From JAAFIP01 sp043772355 (GTDB lineage Bacteria; Pseudomonadota; Gammaproteobacteria; Burkholderiales; Burkholderiaceae_C), in the NCBI GenBank assembly GCA_043772355.1, contig JAYVGI010000322.1, positions 1 through 6,384 on the forward strand: a DNA stretch of 6,384 bases. Direction: 5' to 3'. The first letter of the stretch is position 1, and every line of letters begins with the position of its first letter. This document shows, piece after piece, positions 1 through 5,905 of the stretch. Under the pieces are notes generated by a model. It was given only the letters and a program-made list of their open reading frames with translations. It was not told the origin of the DNA and did not search any database. Position numbers and translations under genes: made by a program.

Positions 1-1110
1 GAACAGGCCCTTTTCGAGCTGCACAGGGGTGTGCGTGTCGAGCAGGGTGTCGTAGTAACCGCGAATCATCATCGGGTCGCCTTCCAGCTTGCCGACCACG
101 GTGCCGGCGTGGATGTGGTCCACACCCGCCATGCGCATCCATTTGCAGATCACGCGAAAGCTCATGCCGTGATTTTTCTGGCGCGAGTAGGTTGAATTGC
201 CAGCGCGGTGCAGGTGCAAAATCATGTCGTTTTTGCGTGCCCACAGGGCCATGGACTGGATCGCGGTGTAGCCAATCACCAAGTCAATCATGATGATGAT
301 GGAGCCCAGCGACTTGGCAAATTCAGCCCGCGCGTACATCTCTTCCATGGTGCCAGCGGTCACGTTCAGGTAGTGGCCTTTGACCTCACCAGTCGCAGCC
401 GATGCCTTGTTAACCGCGTCCATGCAGTACAGAAAACGGTCACGCCAGTGCATGAAAGGCTGCGAGTTGATGTTCTCGTCGTCCTTCATGAAGTCCAAAC
501 CGCCTTTAAGCGCTTCGTACACCACGCGGCCATAGTTGCGGCCCGATAGACCCAGCTTGGGCTTAGTGGTGGCGCCCAGCAGCGGACGACCAAACTTGTC
601 CATGCGCTCGCGCTCGACCACCACACCCGTAGCAGGACCCTGGAAAGTTTTGAGATAAGCGACCGGGATGCGCATGTCTTCCAGGCGCAGGGCTTTCACG
701 GCCTTCATGCCAAACACATTGCCGATGATCGATGCTGTCAGGTTAGCGATGGAGCCCCCCTCAAACAGGTCGATGTCGTAGGCGATGTAGGCAAAGTATT
801 GGGCTTCGGTGCTGGTTCCTGGCCCGGTGTTGGGCACCAGGTCCACGCGGTAGGCTTTGGCGCGGTACATCTCACAGGCTGTCAGGCGGTCTGTCCACAC
901 CACCGTCCAGGTAGCAGTCGATGACTCGCCGGCGACTGCAGCCGCACATTCGTCTGCCTCAACACCGTCTTGCGGTGTCATGCGGAACATGGCCAGCACG
1001 TCGGTTTCCTTGATGTCGTAATCAGGATCCCAGTAGCCCATTTTTTTGTAGGGGATAACGCCGGACTTGTAGCGTTCTTTGCCATCAGTGATTTGTTCAG
1101 ACTTACTCAT
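1..1110 (-). CDS. cbbL: RuBisCO large subunit, form IC (red-type), 3' end beyond window
   Basis: Large (catalytic) subunit of ribulose-1,5-bisphosphate carboxylase/oxygenase, which fixes CO2 onto RuBP in the Calvin cycle in the cytosol. Translating the minus strand from ATG at 1110 gives 370 uninterrupted codons that run off the left edge in frame; the family is usually about 486 residues, so roughly the last quarter is outside. Visible active-site signatures are TTKPKLGLSGRNYGR (residues 181-195, active-site Lys183), GGLDFMKDDEN (203-213, Lys209 being the carbamylated lysine, with Asp211 and Glu212 as Mg ligands), HLHRAG (299-304, His301), DHIHAGTVVGKLEG (331-344, loop-6 Lys341). The wording GLDFMKDDEN and the N-terminus MSKSEQITDGKERYKSGVIPY point to red-type form IC, not the green type or form II. 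A GGAG Shine-Dalgarno (complement of 1116-1119) lies 5 nt before the start. It is divergent from cbbR. cbbS would be expected beyond the left edge. Confidence 0.97.
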   Translation of the reverse strand, partial: MSKSEQITDGKERYKSGVIPYKKMGYWDPDYDIKETDVLAMFRMTPQDGVEADECAAAVAGESSTATWTVVWTDRLTACEMYRAKAYRVDLVPNTGPGTSTEAQYFAYIAYDIDLFEGGSIANLTASIIGNVFGMKAVKALRLEDMRIPVAYLKTFQGPATGVVVERERMDKFGRPLLGATTKPKLGLSGRNYGRVVYEALKGGLDFMKDDENINSQPFMHWRDRFLYCMDAVNKASAATGEVKGHYLNVTAGTMEEMYARAEFAKSLGSIIIMIDLVIGYTAIQSMALWARKNDMILHLHRAGNSTYSRQKNHGMSFRVICKWMRMAGVDHIHAGTVVGKLEGDPMMIRGYYDTLLDTHTPVQLEKGLF

Positions 1111-1215
1111 TTGCACTCCATTCAAGGTTGGTTGGTTGGGGATGAGTGAACTATAAGTAAATAATTAAATAAGGTATATTCAATATTTATGTATTTTTAG
1201 TTAAAGTTTTACTGA
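1111..1215. promoter_or_regulatory. cbbR-cbbL divergent control region with candidate CbbR half-sites
   Basis: This 105-bp spacer separates the start codons of cbbL and cbbR; its cbbR-proximal 70 bp is strikingly AT-rich compared with the flanking genes. CbbR is known to bind TNA-N7/8-TNA motifs in such spacers. Matches seen here are TAA-N7-TCA at 1170-1182, TTA-N7-TTA at 1187-1199 and TAA-N8-TTA at 1154-1167. In such AT-rich DNA these short patterns also occur by chance, so individual sites are tentative although the region as operator is well supported by context. For cbbL on the minus strand, TTGAAT (1183-1178) and TTATAG (1156-1151) are visible, but their 21-nt spacing is too long for a good sigma-70 pair. 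A short GGTT tandem run lies in the cbbL leader at 1126-1137. Confidence 0.65.
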
Positions 1216-2157
1216 ATGAAAAACGCGACTTTCAGGCAATTGAGGGTGTTTAACGAGGTGGCCAAGCATTTGAGCTTTGCCAAAGCCGCTCAAAGCCTGC
1301 ACCTAACGCCGCCCGCAATCACCATGCAAATCAAAGAGCTGGAAGGCCATGTAGGGCTGCCGCTGTTTGACCGCACGGGCAAAAAAGTCAGCCTCACCAC
1401 CACGGGCGAGTACATGCTGGTCTATGTGCGCAAAATACTGGCCACCCTCAAAGACGCCGAAGATGCCACCGCCAAGCTGCAAAAGCTGGAGGTCGGCACG
1501 CTGACGATTGGCATGGTGAGCACTGCCAAATATTTTCTACCCCACCTGCTGGCAGAGTTCAAACGCGAGCATGCGGGCATTGATGTCAAGCTGGTGGTAG
1601 GCAACCGTGAGCATCTGGTGAACTTACTGGAACGCAGCGAGGTGGATATTGCGATCATGGGCCGCCCACCCGAAAAAATGGCCACCCGCGCCGAGCCGTT
1701 TGCCGCGCATCCGCATGTGTTTATTGCTGCGCCTGGCCATCCGTTGGCGACAGCGGTATCGGTGGGCGTGCCAGACATTCTAAGAGAGCCCTTTATCAGC
1801 CGCGAGCACGGCTCGGGTACGCGGGCAGCGCTGGAGAAATTTCTGCAACGCCAAACCGTGGAACTCAACATCGCGATGGAGGCCGACAGCAACGAGACCA
1901 TCAAACAGGCGGTGATGGCAGGCATGGGGATCAGTTTTTTGTCGCTGCACACCATTGGGTTGGAGCTGGACCATCGCCTTCTCAACATCATTCCCGTAGA
2001 AGGAGCGCCCGTGGTGCGCAAATGGAACTGCGTCCACACACTGTCCAAGGTGCTGTCGCCCGCGGCCGAGTCGTTTCGCTACTTTATTTTGGAGCGGGGT
2101 GAAGCGGCCTTGGCCAAGCAGTTTTTGCGGCATTGGAGCCCCTCAGCAGAAAATTGA
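1216..2157 (+). CDS. cbbR: LysR-type transcriptional regulator of the Calvin-cycle operon
   Basis: DNA-binding activator that switches cbb operon transcription in response to metabolites such as RuBP, PEP or NADPH depending on the organism (family knowledge). The 313-residue length is normal for CbbR. Residues 5-62 form the LysR winged helix-turn-helix (RQLRVFNEVAKHLSFAKAAQSLHLTPPAITMQIKELE), followed by a linker helix (about 65-92). A periplasmic-binding-protein-like effector domain follows from about 95 to 295. CbbR-like landmarks in it are VSTAKYFLPHLL (101-112), IAIMGRPP (145-152), AAHPHVFIAAPGHPL (163-177) and SNETIKQAVMAGMGISFLSLHT (225-246). Divergent placement beside cbbL confirms the assignment. 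The ATG at 1216 overlaps the sequence TGAATG and has no clear Shine-Dalgarno, so it may be weakly translated; the position fits the family N-terminus. Autoregulation from the shared spacer is typical of LysR regulators. Confidence 0.95.
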   Translation: MKNATFRQLRVFNEVAKHLSFAKAAQSLHLTPPAITMQIKELEGHVGLPLFDRTGKKVSLTTTGEYMLVYVRKILATLKDAEDATAKLQKLEVGTLTIGMVSTAKYFLPHLLAEFKREHAGIDVKLVVGNREHLVNLLERSEVDIAIMGRPPEKMATRAEPFAAHPHVFIAAPGHPLATAVSVGVPDILREPFISREHGSGTRAALEKFLQRQTVELNIAMEADSNETIKQAVMAGMGISFLSLHTIGLELDHRLLNIIPVEGAPVVRKWNCVHTLSKVLSPAAESFRYFILERGEAALAKQFLRHWSPSAEN

Positions 2158-2183
2158 AGCGGATGTCCCAAACTATGCAACAA

Positions 2184-2189
2184 TATAAT
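2184..2189 (+). promoter_or_regulatory. Candidate -10 element (TATAAT) before the DsrE-family gene
   Basis: A perfect TATAAT sits in the 70-nt AT-rich spacer after cbbR, 38 nt before the ATG of the DsrE-family gene. No good -35 lies at 16-18 nt; TTGAAG at 2154-2159 is 24 nt away. A second AT-rich stretch (TATATA, 2198-2203) could serve instead. The gene therefore probably has its own promoter and need not depend on read-through from cbbR. Confidence 0.45.
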
Positions 2190-2227
2190 TTTCACCTTAT
2201 ATAAATTTACTTCGGAGACAATCCAAC

Positions 2228-2659
2228 ATGCTCAAACGCTCTGCCCTCTTAGGCCTGTTATCTGCTACATTTTTAGTAGCTGCTTGCGCACAACCCGCCT
2301 TGACTACTGTTGCAAAACGCCAAAAACTGTTGATCCAGATGAGCGAAGCCGACCCGGCCAAGTGGAACATGGCCTTGAACAATGCCAAAAACGTGCAGGA
2401 CGAGCTGGGCGCGGCCAATGTGGACATTGAAATCGTCGCGTTCGGCCCCGGCATCAATATGATCAAGTTTGACTCCGCAGCCAATTCGCGCGTCAGCGAG
2501 GCCATGAAGTCGGGCATTGCCGTGGTGGCCTGTGAGAACACTTTGCGCAATCTCAAAATGAGTAGAGCCGACATCATTGCCGGAGCCAGCTACGTGCCCG
2601 CAGGCGTGGTGCAAATCATGCGCCGTCAGGGCGAGGGTTGGTCGTACGTGCGGCCTTAA
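2228..2659 (+). CDS. Exported DsrE-family protein
   Basis: A 143-residue protein with an export signal (MLKRSALLGLLSATFLVAACAQPA). The sequence VAAC at 17-20 resembles a lipobox, so Cys20 may be lipidated; cleavage by signal peptidase I nearby is the alternative. The mature part fits the DsrE/DsrF-like fold: a strand with KLLIQMSE (33-40), a helix over ALNNAKNVQDELG (49-61), the strand and turn VDIEIVAFGPGINMI (65-79), GIAVVACENTLRNLKMS (96-112) carrying the single mature cysteine Cys102, and the C-terminal GVVQIMRRQGEGWSYVRP. DsrE-type proteins are sulfurtransfer proteins using a cysteine persulfide, but the exported subgroup is not characterised to my knowledge, so the role in sulfur handling is inference. 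GGAG (2214-2217) lies 10 nt before the ATG. It is convergent with the CsoR-like gene, the two stop codons interlocking. Confidence 0.85.
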   Translation: MLKRSALLGLLSATFLVAACAQPALTTVAKRQKLLIQMSEADPAKWNMALNNAKNVQDELGAANVDIEIVAFGPGINMIKFDSAANSRVSEAMKSGIAVVACENTLRNLKMSRADIIAGASYVPAGVVQIMRRQGEGWSYVRP

Positions 2660-2985
2660 GCCAATTTTTCCAGCAACTTGGCAGACCGTTCGATATCGAT
2701 CACGGTCTTCTCTTTGCTATCCGACGAATGGGCTGCCTCGATCATCGAGCAGACCATCATGCGGTAGAAAGTTTTATCCAAAGCTTTGCGCGCCGCCGTC
2801 ATTTGCGTGGCAATGTCTTCGCAGCTGCGGCCACTCTCGATCATCTGCACCAAGCCGCGCATTTGCCCTTCGATTTTGCGCAACCGCGTGATAGCCTCTT
2901 TTTCATGCTCTGCGCGGTACGCTGAAATGTTGACTCGGTGATCTAGAGCCACAGCTTTGGTAGGGAGCAACATGTGCAATTTCAT
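2656..2985 (-). CDS. CsoR/RcnR/FrmR-family (DUF156) transcriptional repressor
   Basis: A 109-residue all-helical repressor of the family that senses Cu(I), Ni/Co, formaldehyde or persulfide and releases DNA on ligand binding. The family core is clear: AITRLRKIEGQMRGLVQMIESGRSCEDIATQMTAARKALDKTF (31-73). Cys55 matches the first conserved Cys (Cys36 of M. tuberculosis CsoR, Cys31 of S. aureus CstR). Counting from it, the copper-site His (+25) is Ser80 and the second Cys (+29) is Ala84; another cysteine, Cys79, sits at +24. It is therefore neither a canonical CsoR nor a canonical CstR, and the ligand cannot be named. The ATG at 2985 gives an N-terminal stretch about 20 residues longer than usual and has no visible Shine-Dalgarno; ATG at 2973 or GTG at 2955 are alternatives. 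It is divergent from the DUF302 lipoprotein gene and probably represses it and itself through the palindromic spacer. Confidence 0.88.
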   Translation of the reverse strand: MKLHMLLPTKAVALDHRVNISAYRAEHEKEAITRLRKIEGQMRGLVQMIESGRSCEDIATQMTAARKALDKTFYRMMVCSMIEAAHSSDSKEKTVIDIERSAKLLEKLA

Positions 2986-3053
2986 AAAGTACGGATTTTG
3001 TAGTTTGCCATAGCTTGCGCTTTCGCGCCAGAGTGGGTTTAGTGCAACAGGTG

Positions 3054-3081
3054 TTTCACCTTAAATGTTAAGTGCTATATA
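3054..3081 (+). promoter_or_regulatory. Candidate sigma-70 promoter for the DUF302-FadL unit
   Basis: An extended -10 with TG-C-TATATA (TG at 3073-3074, hexamer 3076-3081) lies 16 nt downstream of TTTCAC (3054-3059), a partial -35 match. Transcription would start near 3088, inside the operator-like G-rich palindrome, which is a natural repression geometry. A minus-strand promoter for the repressor (TTTAAA 3102-3097, TATATA 3081-3076, spacing 15) would use the same DNA, so direction is not settled. Confidence 0.45.
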
Positions 3082-3097
3082 CCCTAGGGGGTAGGGT
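3080..3097. promoter_or_regulatory. Candidate operator for the CsoR-like repressor
   Basis: Two overlapping inverted repeats are read directly: TACCC-TAGG-GGGTA (3080-3093) and ACCCTA-GGGGG-TAGGGT (3081-3097, perfect 6-bp arms). Operators of CsoR/CstR-family repressors are known to be pseudo-palindromes of the type (A)TACCC...GGGTA(T) with a G/C tract in the centre. The element overlaps the -10 of the predicted promoter and lies between the repressor gene and its divergent neighbour, as autoregulated operators do. Binding is inferred. Confidence 0.65.
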
Positions 3098-3202
3098 TTA
3101 AACCAATGCTTCAAACTCGCCTTTGCCTCGAAGATACAGGCGTCGAAACATAAGGTCTCGTCCGTGGTGGCTGCCATAGCCACACATGCATTTATCAATA
3201 AC

Positions 3203-3208
3203 GAGGAG
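3203..3208 (+). promoter_or_regulatory. Ribosome binding site that fixes the DUF302 lipoprotein start
   Basis: GAGGAG ends 4 nt before ATG 3213. An upstream in-frame ATG at 3186 would add nine residues, including RR, ahead of the signal peptide, and would place this GAGGAG inside the coding sequence, so 3213 is the preferred start. Confidence 0.8.
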
Positions 3209-3212
3209 ATTT

Positions 3213-3788
3213 ATGAATTTATTTGCACGCATTTTCAAGCCGCTGGCTTTGCTGGGCCTGCTGGCCGCTCTGACAGGCTGCGGCACCATCAGCACTATGG
3301 GCAAGCTGGAGGATGGCGCAGGCGCCGAGGCCTCCAAAATGTGGGATCGCTGGATTGAGGCTGGTGGCGACATTGCCGTAGCCACCACCTGGGAGCGCAA
3401 GGTGAAGGCCGGTGTCACTATCGCTGATATTGAACAGTCACTTAAGCAAGTGGCTGCCGAGCGCCACATGAAAGAAGTGGGCGAGCTGCCCCTGTCGCAA
3501 GAGCTGGCGGCGCGTACTGGCAAGCCACAAAAATTTCTCAAAGTTTATTCGTATTGCAACCCCGACACAGCCCGCCGCATGGTGGACTTTAGCCCGCATA
3601 TGGCCGCCTACCTGCCCTGCCGGATCACGGTGGTAGAGAAGGAAGATGGCCTGTGGCTGTACACCCTGAACATGGACATGATGGTCAAGATGGGCCGCAA
3701 ACTGCCCTCGCCGCTGAAAGAAGAGGCTTGGGAAGTGCGCCAGACCATCTTTACCATGATGGAGCGCGCCTCCAAGGGCGAGTTTTAA
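3213..3788 (+). CDS. DUF302-type lipoprotein
   Basis: A 191-residue lipoprotein of unknown function. The N-terminus MNLFARIFKPLALLGLLAALTGCGT is a textbook lipoprotein signal: positive residues, hydrophobic core, lipobox LTGC with Cys23 as the lipidated residue. The +2 residue is Gly, so an outer-membrane destination is expected. Residues 30-100 are a helical, charged segment (GAGAEASKMWDRWIEAGG, TIADIEQSLKQVAAERHMKEVGELPL). Residues 107-160 look like a DUF302 domain: KFLKVYSYCNPDTARRMVDFSPHMAAYLPCRITVVEKEDGLWLYTLNMDMM, with the typical N-P, L-P-C and V-E-x-x-D-G pattern. Cys115 and Cys136 are the only mature cysteines besides Cys23 and could form a disulfide or ligand pair. It lies 56 nt upstream of the FadL-type gene on the same strand, with no terminator between, so the two are probably co-transcribed from the palindromic promoter region. 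Family assignment is from memory of the motif. Confidence 0.8.
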   Translation: MNLFARIFKPLALLGLLAALTGCGTISTMGKLEDGAGAEASKMWDRWIEAGGDIAVATTWERKVKAGVTIADIEQSLKQVAAERHMKEVGELPLSQELAARTGKPQKFLKVYSYCNPDTARRMVDFSPHMAAYLPCRITVVEKEDGLWLYTLNMDMMVKMGRKLPSPLKEEAWEVRQTIFTMMERASKGEF

Positions 3789-3844
3789 GCCCGCCTTGAT
3801 CATCCTCTTTCATTTTTAACACCCTACTAGACAAGAATATTTTC

Positions 3845-5158
3845 ATGAAAAAACTCAACACTTCAAATACCCTGTGCCGTTTAGCCGTGCTGGCCCTGGT
3901 GGGCGCACCCATCGGCTCTGCTCTGGCCACTGACGGCTACTTCTCCCACGGCTACGGCATGAAGGCCAAAGGCATGGGCGGCGCATCTATGGCCCTCACA
4001 CAAGACGCATTTGCCGGTGCCAACAACCCCGCGTCTGCCGCCTGGGCAGGCAACCGCATCGAAGGTGGCATCGACATCTTTATGCCCAAGCGCGGCATGT
4101 CGCGCACCGGCAGCGGTGGTGTGGGTGCGGGCTCGCTCGATGCTAACGTGGACAGTGGCGACAACACCTTTTATATACCCGAGATCGGCTACAACAAAGC
4201 CGTGAATAGCCAACTGGGCGTGGGTGTAACGGTGTATGGCAACGGCGGCATGAACACCAAATATTCTGGCGGCCAAGTCCGCTGCGGCCCTAACCCGTCC
4301 AACGTATTGTGCGGCGGCGGCACCTTGGGGGTCGATCTACAGCAGCTGATAGTGGCACCTACCGTGGCCTACAAGGTCAATGACCAACACTCGCTCGGCG
4401 TGTCCCCATTGCTGGTGTACCAACAGTTCAAGGCCTATGGTTTGCAAGCCTTTGACAACGCACCCGGCTTCCCCCCTTTCACCGGCGCTCCAGGCAAAGT
4501 GACCGACAAAGGCTACTCCCGCAGCACGGGCGTGGGTGTGCGCTTAGGCTACCTAGGCAAATTCAACGACAAGTTCAGTCTGGGTGCTTCGTATTCCCCG
4601 AAGACCAAAATGGGCAAATTTGACGAATATGCAGGCCTGTTTGCAGGCGCTGGTAGCTTTGATATTCCAGAAAACTATTCGCTGGGCATCAGCATGCAAG
4701 CCACCCCAGCCATTCTGATTGCTATGGACTACCAGCGCATCAACTACTCCAAGGTGCCTTCCATCGGTAACCCTAGCAATAACCAGGCACCGCTAGGCGC
4801 GGCTAACGGGCCGGGCTTTGGCTGGAGCGACATTAACGTATGGAAGCTAGGCGCGCAATGGCAAGCCACACCTCAGCTTGCGCTGCGCACTGGCATCAAC
4901 ATCGCCCAAAACCCGGTGCAGTCGCGGGATGTGAGCTTTAACATCATTGCGCCTGGCGTGACTACATCGCACTTCACTTTGGGCGGCACCTATGCATTGT
5001 CGCCCGCTACCGAACTCACGCTGTCCTACATGCGCGCACCCCGGAAAACCGTCACCGGCTCATCCCTGTTCAATAGTTTTGGCGCGGGCGCGGGCGGTAC
5101 CGAGACCATTCGCATGTCCCAGCAATCGCTGGGCGTACAGTTCGGCTGGAAGTTCTAA
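3845..5158 (+). CDS. FadL/OmpP1-family outer-membrane transport protein
   Basis: A 437-residue outer-membrane beta-barrel of the family that passes hydrophobic compounds (fatty acids, aromatics) through the outer membrane. A signal peptide ends at ALA (26-28) before TDGYFSHGYG. The FadL hallmark follows: GYGMKAKGMGGASMALTQDAFAGANNPASAAW, with the NPA motif at 61-63 in the N-terminal plug region. The rest is rich in alternating aromatic and Gly strands, and the chain ends GVQFGWKF with the C-terminal Phe used for barrel assembly. Length matches the family (about 400-450). Cys147 and Cys156 (VRCGPNPSNVLCGGG) probably close a small disulfide loop on an extracellular segment. The Shine-Dalgarno is weak (AAGA about 8-11 nt before the ATG), so translation may depend on the upstream lipoprotein gene. 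Substrate is unknown; a hydrophobic sulfur compound or an aromatic are both possible given the neighbours. Confidence 0.9.
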   Translation: MKKLNTSNTLCRLAVLALVGAPIGSALATDGYFSHGYGMKAKGMGGASMALTQDAFAGANNPASAAWAGNRIEGGIDIFMPKRGMSRTGSGGVGAGSLDANVDSGDNTFYIPEIGYNKAVNSQLGVGVTVYGNGGMNTKYSGGQVRCGPNPSNVLCGGGTLGVDLQQLIVAPTVAYKVNDQHSLGVSPLLVYQQFKAYGLQAFDNAPGFPPFTGAPGKVTDKGYSRSTGVGVRLGYLGKFNDKFSLGASYSPKTKMGKFDEYAGLFAGAGSFDIPENYSLGISMQATPAILIAMDYQRINYSKVPSIGNPSNNQAPLGAANGPGFGWSDINVWKLGAQWQATPQLALRTGINIAQNPVQSRDVSFNIIAPGVTTSHFTLGGTYALSPATELTLSYMRAPRKTVTGSSLFNSFGAGAGGTETIRMSQQSLGVQFGWKF

Positions 5159-5179
5159 GCGCTTCGCAACCTCCGTGCC

Positions 5180-5218
5180 ATAGCCGCAGGCGCACGCCGT
5201 TTGCGGCTATTTATTTAT
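5180..5218 (+). terminator. Rho-independent terminator after the FadL-type gene
   Basis: A perfect 9-bp stem, ATAGCCGCA (5180-5188) with TGCGGCTAT (5202-5210), encloses a 13-nt loop that itself contains GGCG/CGCC complementarity. The run ATTTATTTAT follows directly: T-rich but interrupted, so an imperfect U-tract. It lies 22 nt past the stop codon and marks the end of the DUF302-FadL unit. Confidence 0.75.
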
Positions 5219-5262
5219 CCACTCGGTTCGCGCTATGACACACGCCTCAATATCCAGCCCCT

Positions 5263-5895
5263 ATGACACCCTCTCACGCAGAACAACTCTATTACTCTAC
5301 CACCAGCCCCTATGCCCGCAAAGCGCGTATAGCCGCTGCCGAGAAACGCGTGCTTTTTACACCCGTACTGGACGTGCCGTGGAACGACGACACCAAAACC
5401 ATTGCCATCAACCCCTTGGGCAAAGTACCCGTATGGGTGATGGCAGACGGCACAGCGCTGTTTGACTCGCGCGTGATTGTCGAATATCTGGACGGTGTCA
5501 GCCCCATCAACCCTTTGGTGCCTACCGAGTTTCGCGCGCGCATCGCGGTGAAGCGCCTGGAAGCATTGGCTGATGGCGTGATGGATGCAGCCCTTTGCAT
5601 TTTTGCTGAGCGCCGCAAACGCCCTGCCGAGCTGCAATACAGCGTATGGGTAGAGCGCCAGTTCAGCAAAATTCACCGCAGCCTGCAAACGCTGAGCAAC
5701 GAGCTGGGCGAGCGCGCGTACTTTCATGGCAACACCCTGAGCCTGGCTGACATCGCCGTAGTGAGCGCGCTGGGCTATGTGGGGCTGCGCTATGCCGATG
5801 ACTTCAACTGGCAAGAAAAATACCCCGTGCTGGCGCGTTTTTATGCGCGCATGATGCTGCGCCCATCGGTCAGTGATAGCGTACCTGTTCTCTAA
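5263..5895 (+). CDS. Glutathione S-transferase family protein
   Basis: A 210-residue cytosolic protein with the two GST domains. The N-terminal thioredoxin-fold half has LYYSTTSPYARKARIAAAE (9-27), containing the S-P-Y-x-R-K-x-R pattern with Ser12 or Ser15 as candidate thiol-activating residue, then NPLGKVPVWVMADGTALFDSRVIVEYLD (50-77) with cis-Pro56 and the glutathione-binding D68-S69 pair. The C-terminal helical half includes the N-capping-box-like GNTLSLADIAVVSALGY. Members conjugate or reduce electrophiles with glutathione; the substrate is not deducible. The ATG at 5263 is the first in frame after the in-frame stop at 5236-5238, but it has no clear Shine-Dalgarno. It lies just after the terminator of the previous unit and 10 nt before the next gene, so it is probably the first gene of a two-gene transcript. 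Confidence 0.9.
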   Translation: MTPSHAEQLYYSTTSPYARKARIAAAEKRVLFTPVLDVPWNDDTKTIAINPLGKVPVWVMADGTALFDSRVIVEYLDGVSPINPLVPTEFRARIAVKRLEALADGVMDAALCIFAERRKRPAELQYSVWVERQFSKIHRSLQTLSNELGERAYFHGNTLSLADIAVVSALGYVGLRYADDFNWQEKYPVLARFYARMMLRPSVSDSVPVL

Positions 5896-5905
5896 AATAA
5901 TCACC

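Larger units (their letters stand above)
2986..3212. other. Palindrome-rich spacer between the repressor gene and the DUF302 gene
   Basis: No convincing gene is seen in these 227 bp. The stretch nearest the repressor carries GCGC-TTTC-GCGC, which reads GCGC-GAAA-GCGC on the repressor's transcript (a small GNRA-loop hairpin in its leader). Further right come AGGTG-TTT-CACCT (3049-3061), TTAA-ATG-TTAA (3061-3071), the operator-like element at 3080-3097, and the perfect palindrome GGTTTAAACC (3095-3104). Past 3105 lies a leader of about 110 nt that holds GTGGCT-GCCAT-AGCCAC (3167-3183), a 6-bp stem about 20 nt ahead of the ribosome binding site of the DUF302 gene. Confidence 0.6.

Noticed and set aside
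208..549. 113-codon plus-strand open frame
   Set aside because: It is antisense to the conserved catalytic part of cbbL and shows no own features.
1126..1141. GGTT tandem repeats in the cbbL leader as a phase-variation tract
   Set aside because: Only three units, outside the -10/-35 region and outside coding sequence; too short to claim slippage.
1422..2048. 208-codon minus-strand open frame inside cbbR
   Set aside because: The plus-strand CbbR is recognisable end to end; the antisense translation is low-complexity Ser/Arg/Ala-rich with no family features.
2577..2925. Two plus-strand open frames after the DsrE gene
   Set aside because: Both overlap the minus-strand CsoR-like gene, whose family core is unambiguous; they have no domain and no convincing ribosome binding site.
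3017..3028. GCGC-TTTC-GCGC as a terminator
   Set aside because: Only a 4-bp stem and no T-tract on either strand; at most a small leader hairpin of the repressor transcript.
3186..3212. Upstream ATG at 3186 as start of the DUF302 lipoprotein
   Set aside because: The GAGGAG at 3203-3208 and a normal lipoprotein signal peptide both point to ATG 3213.
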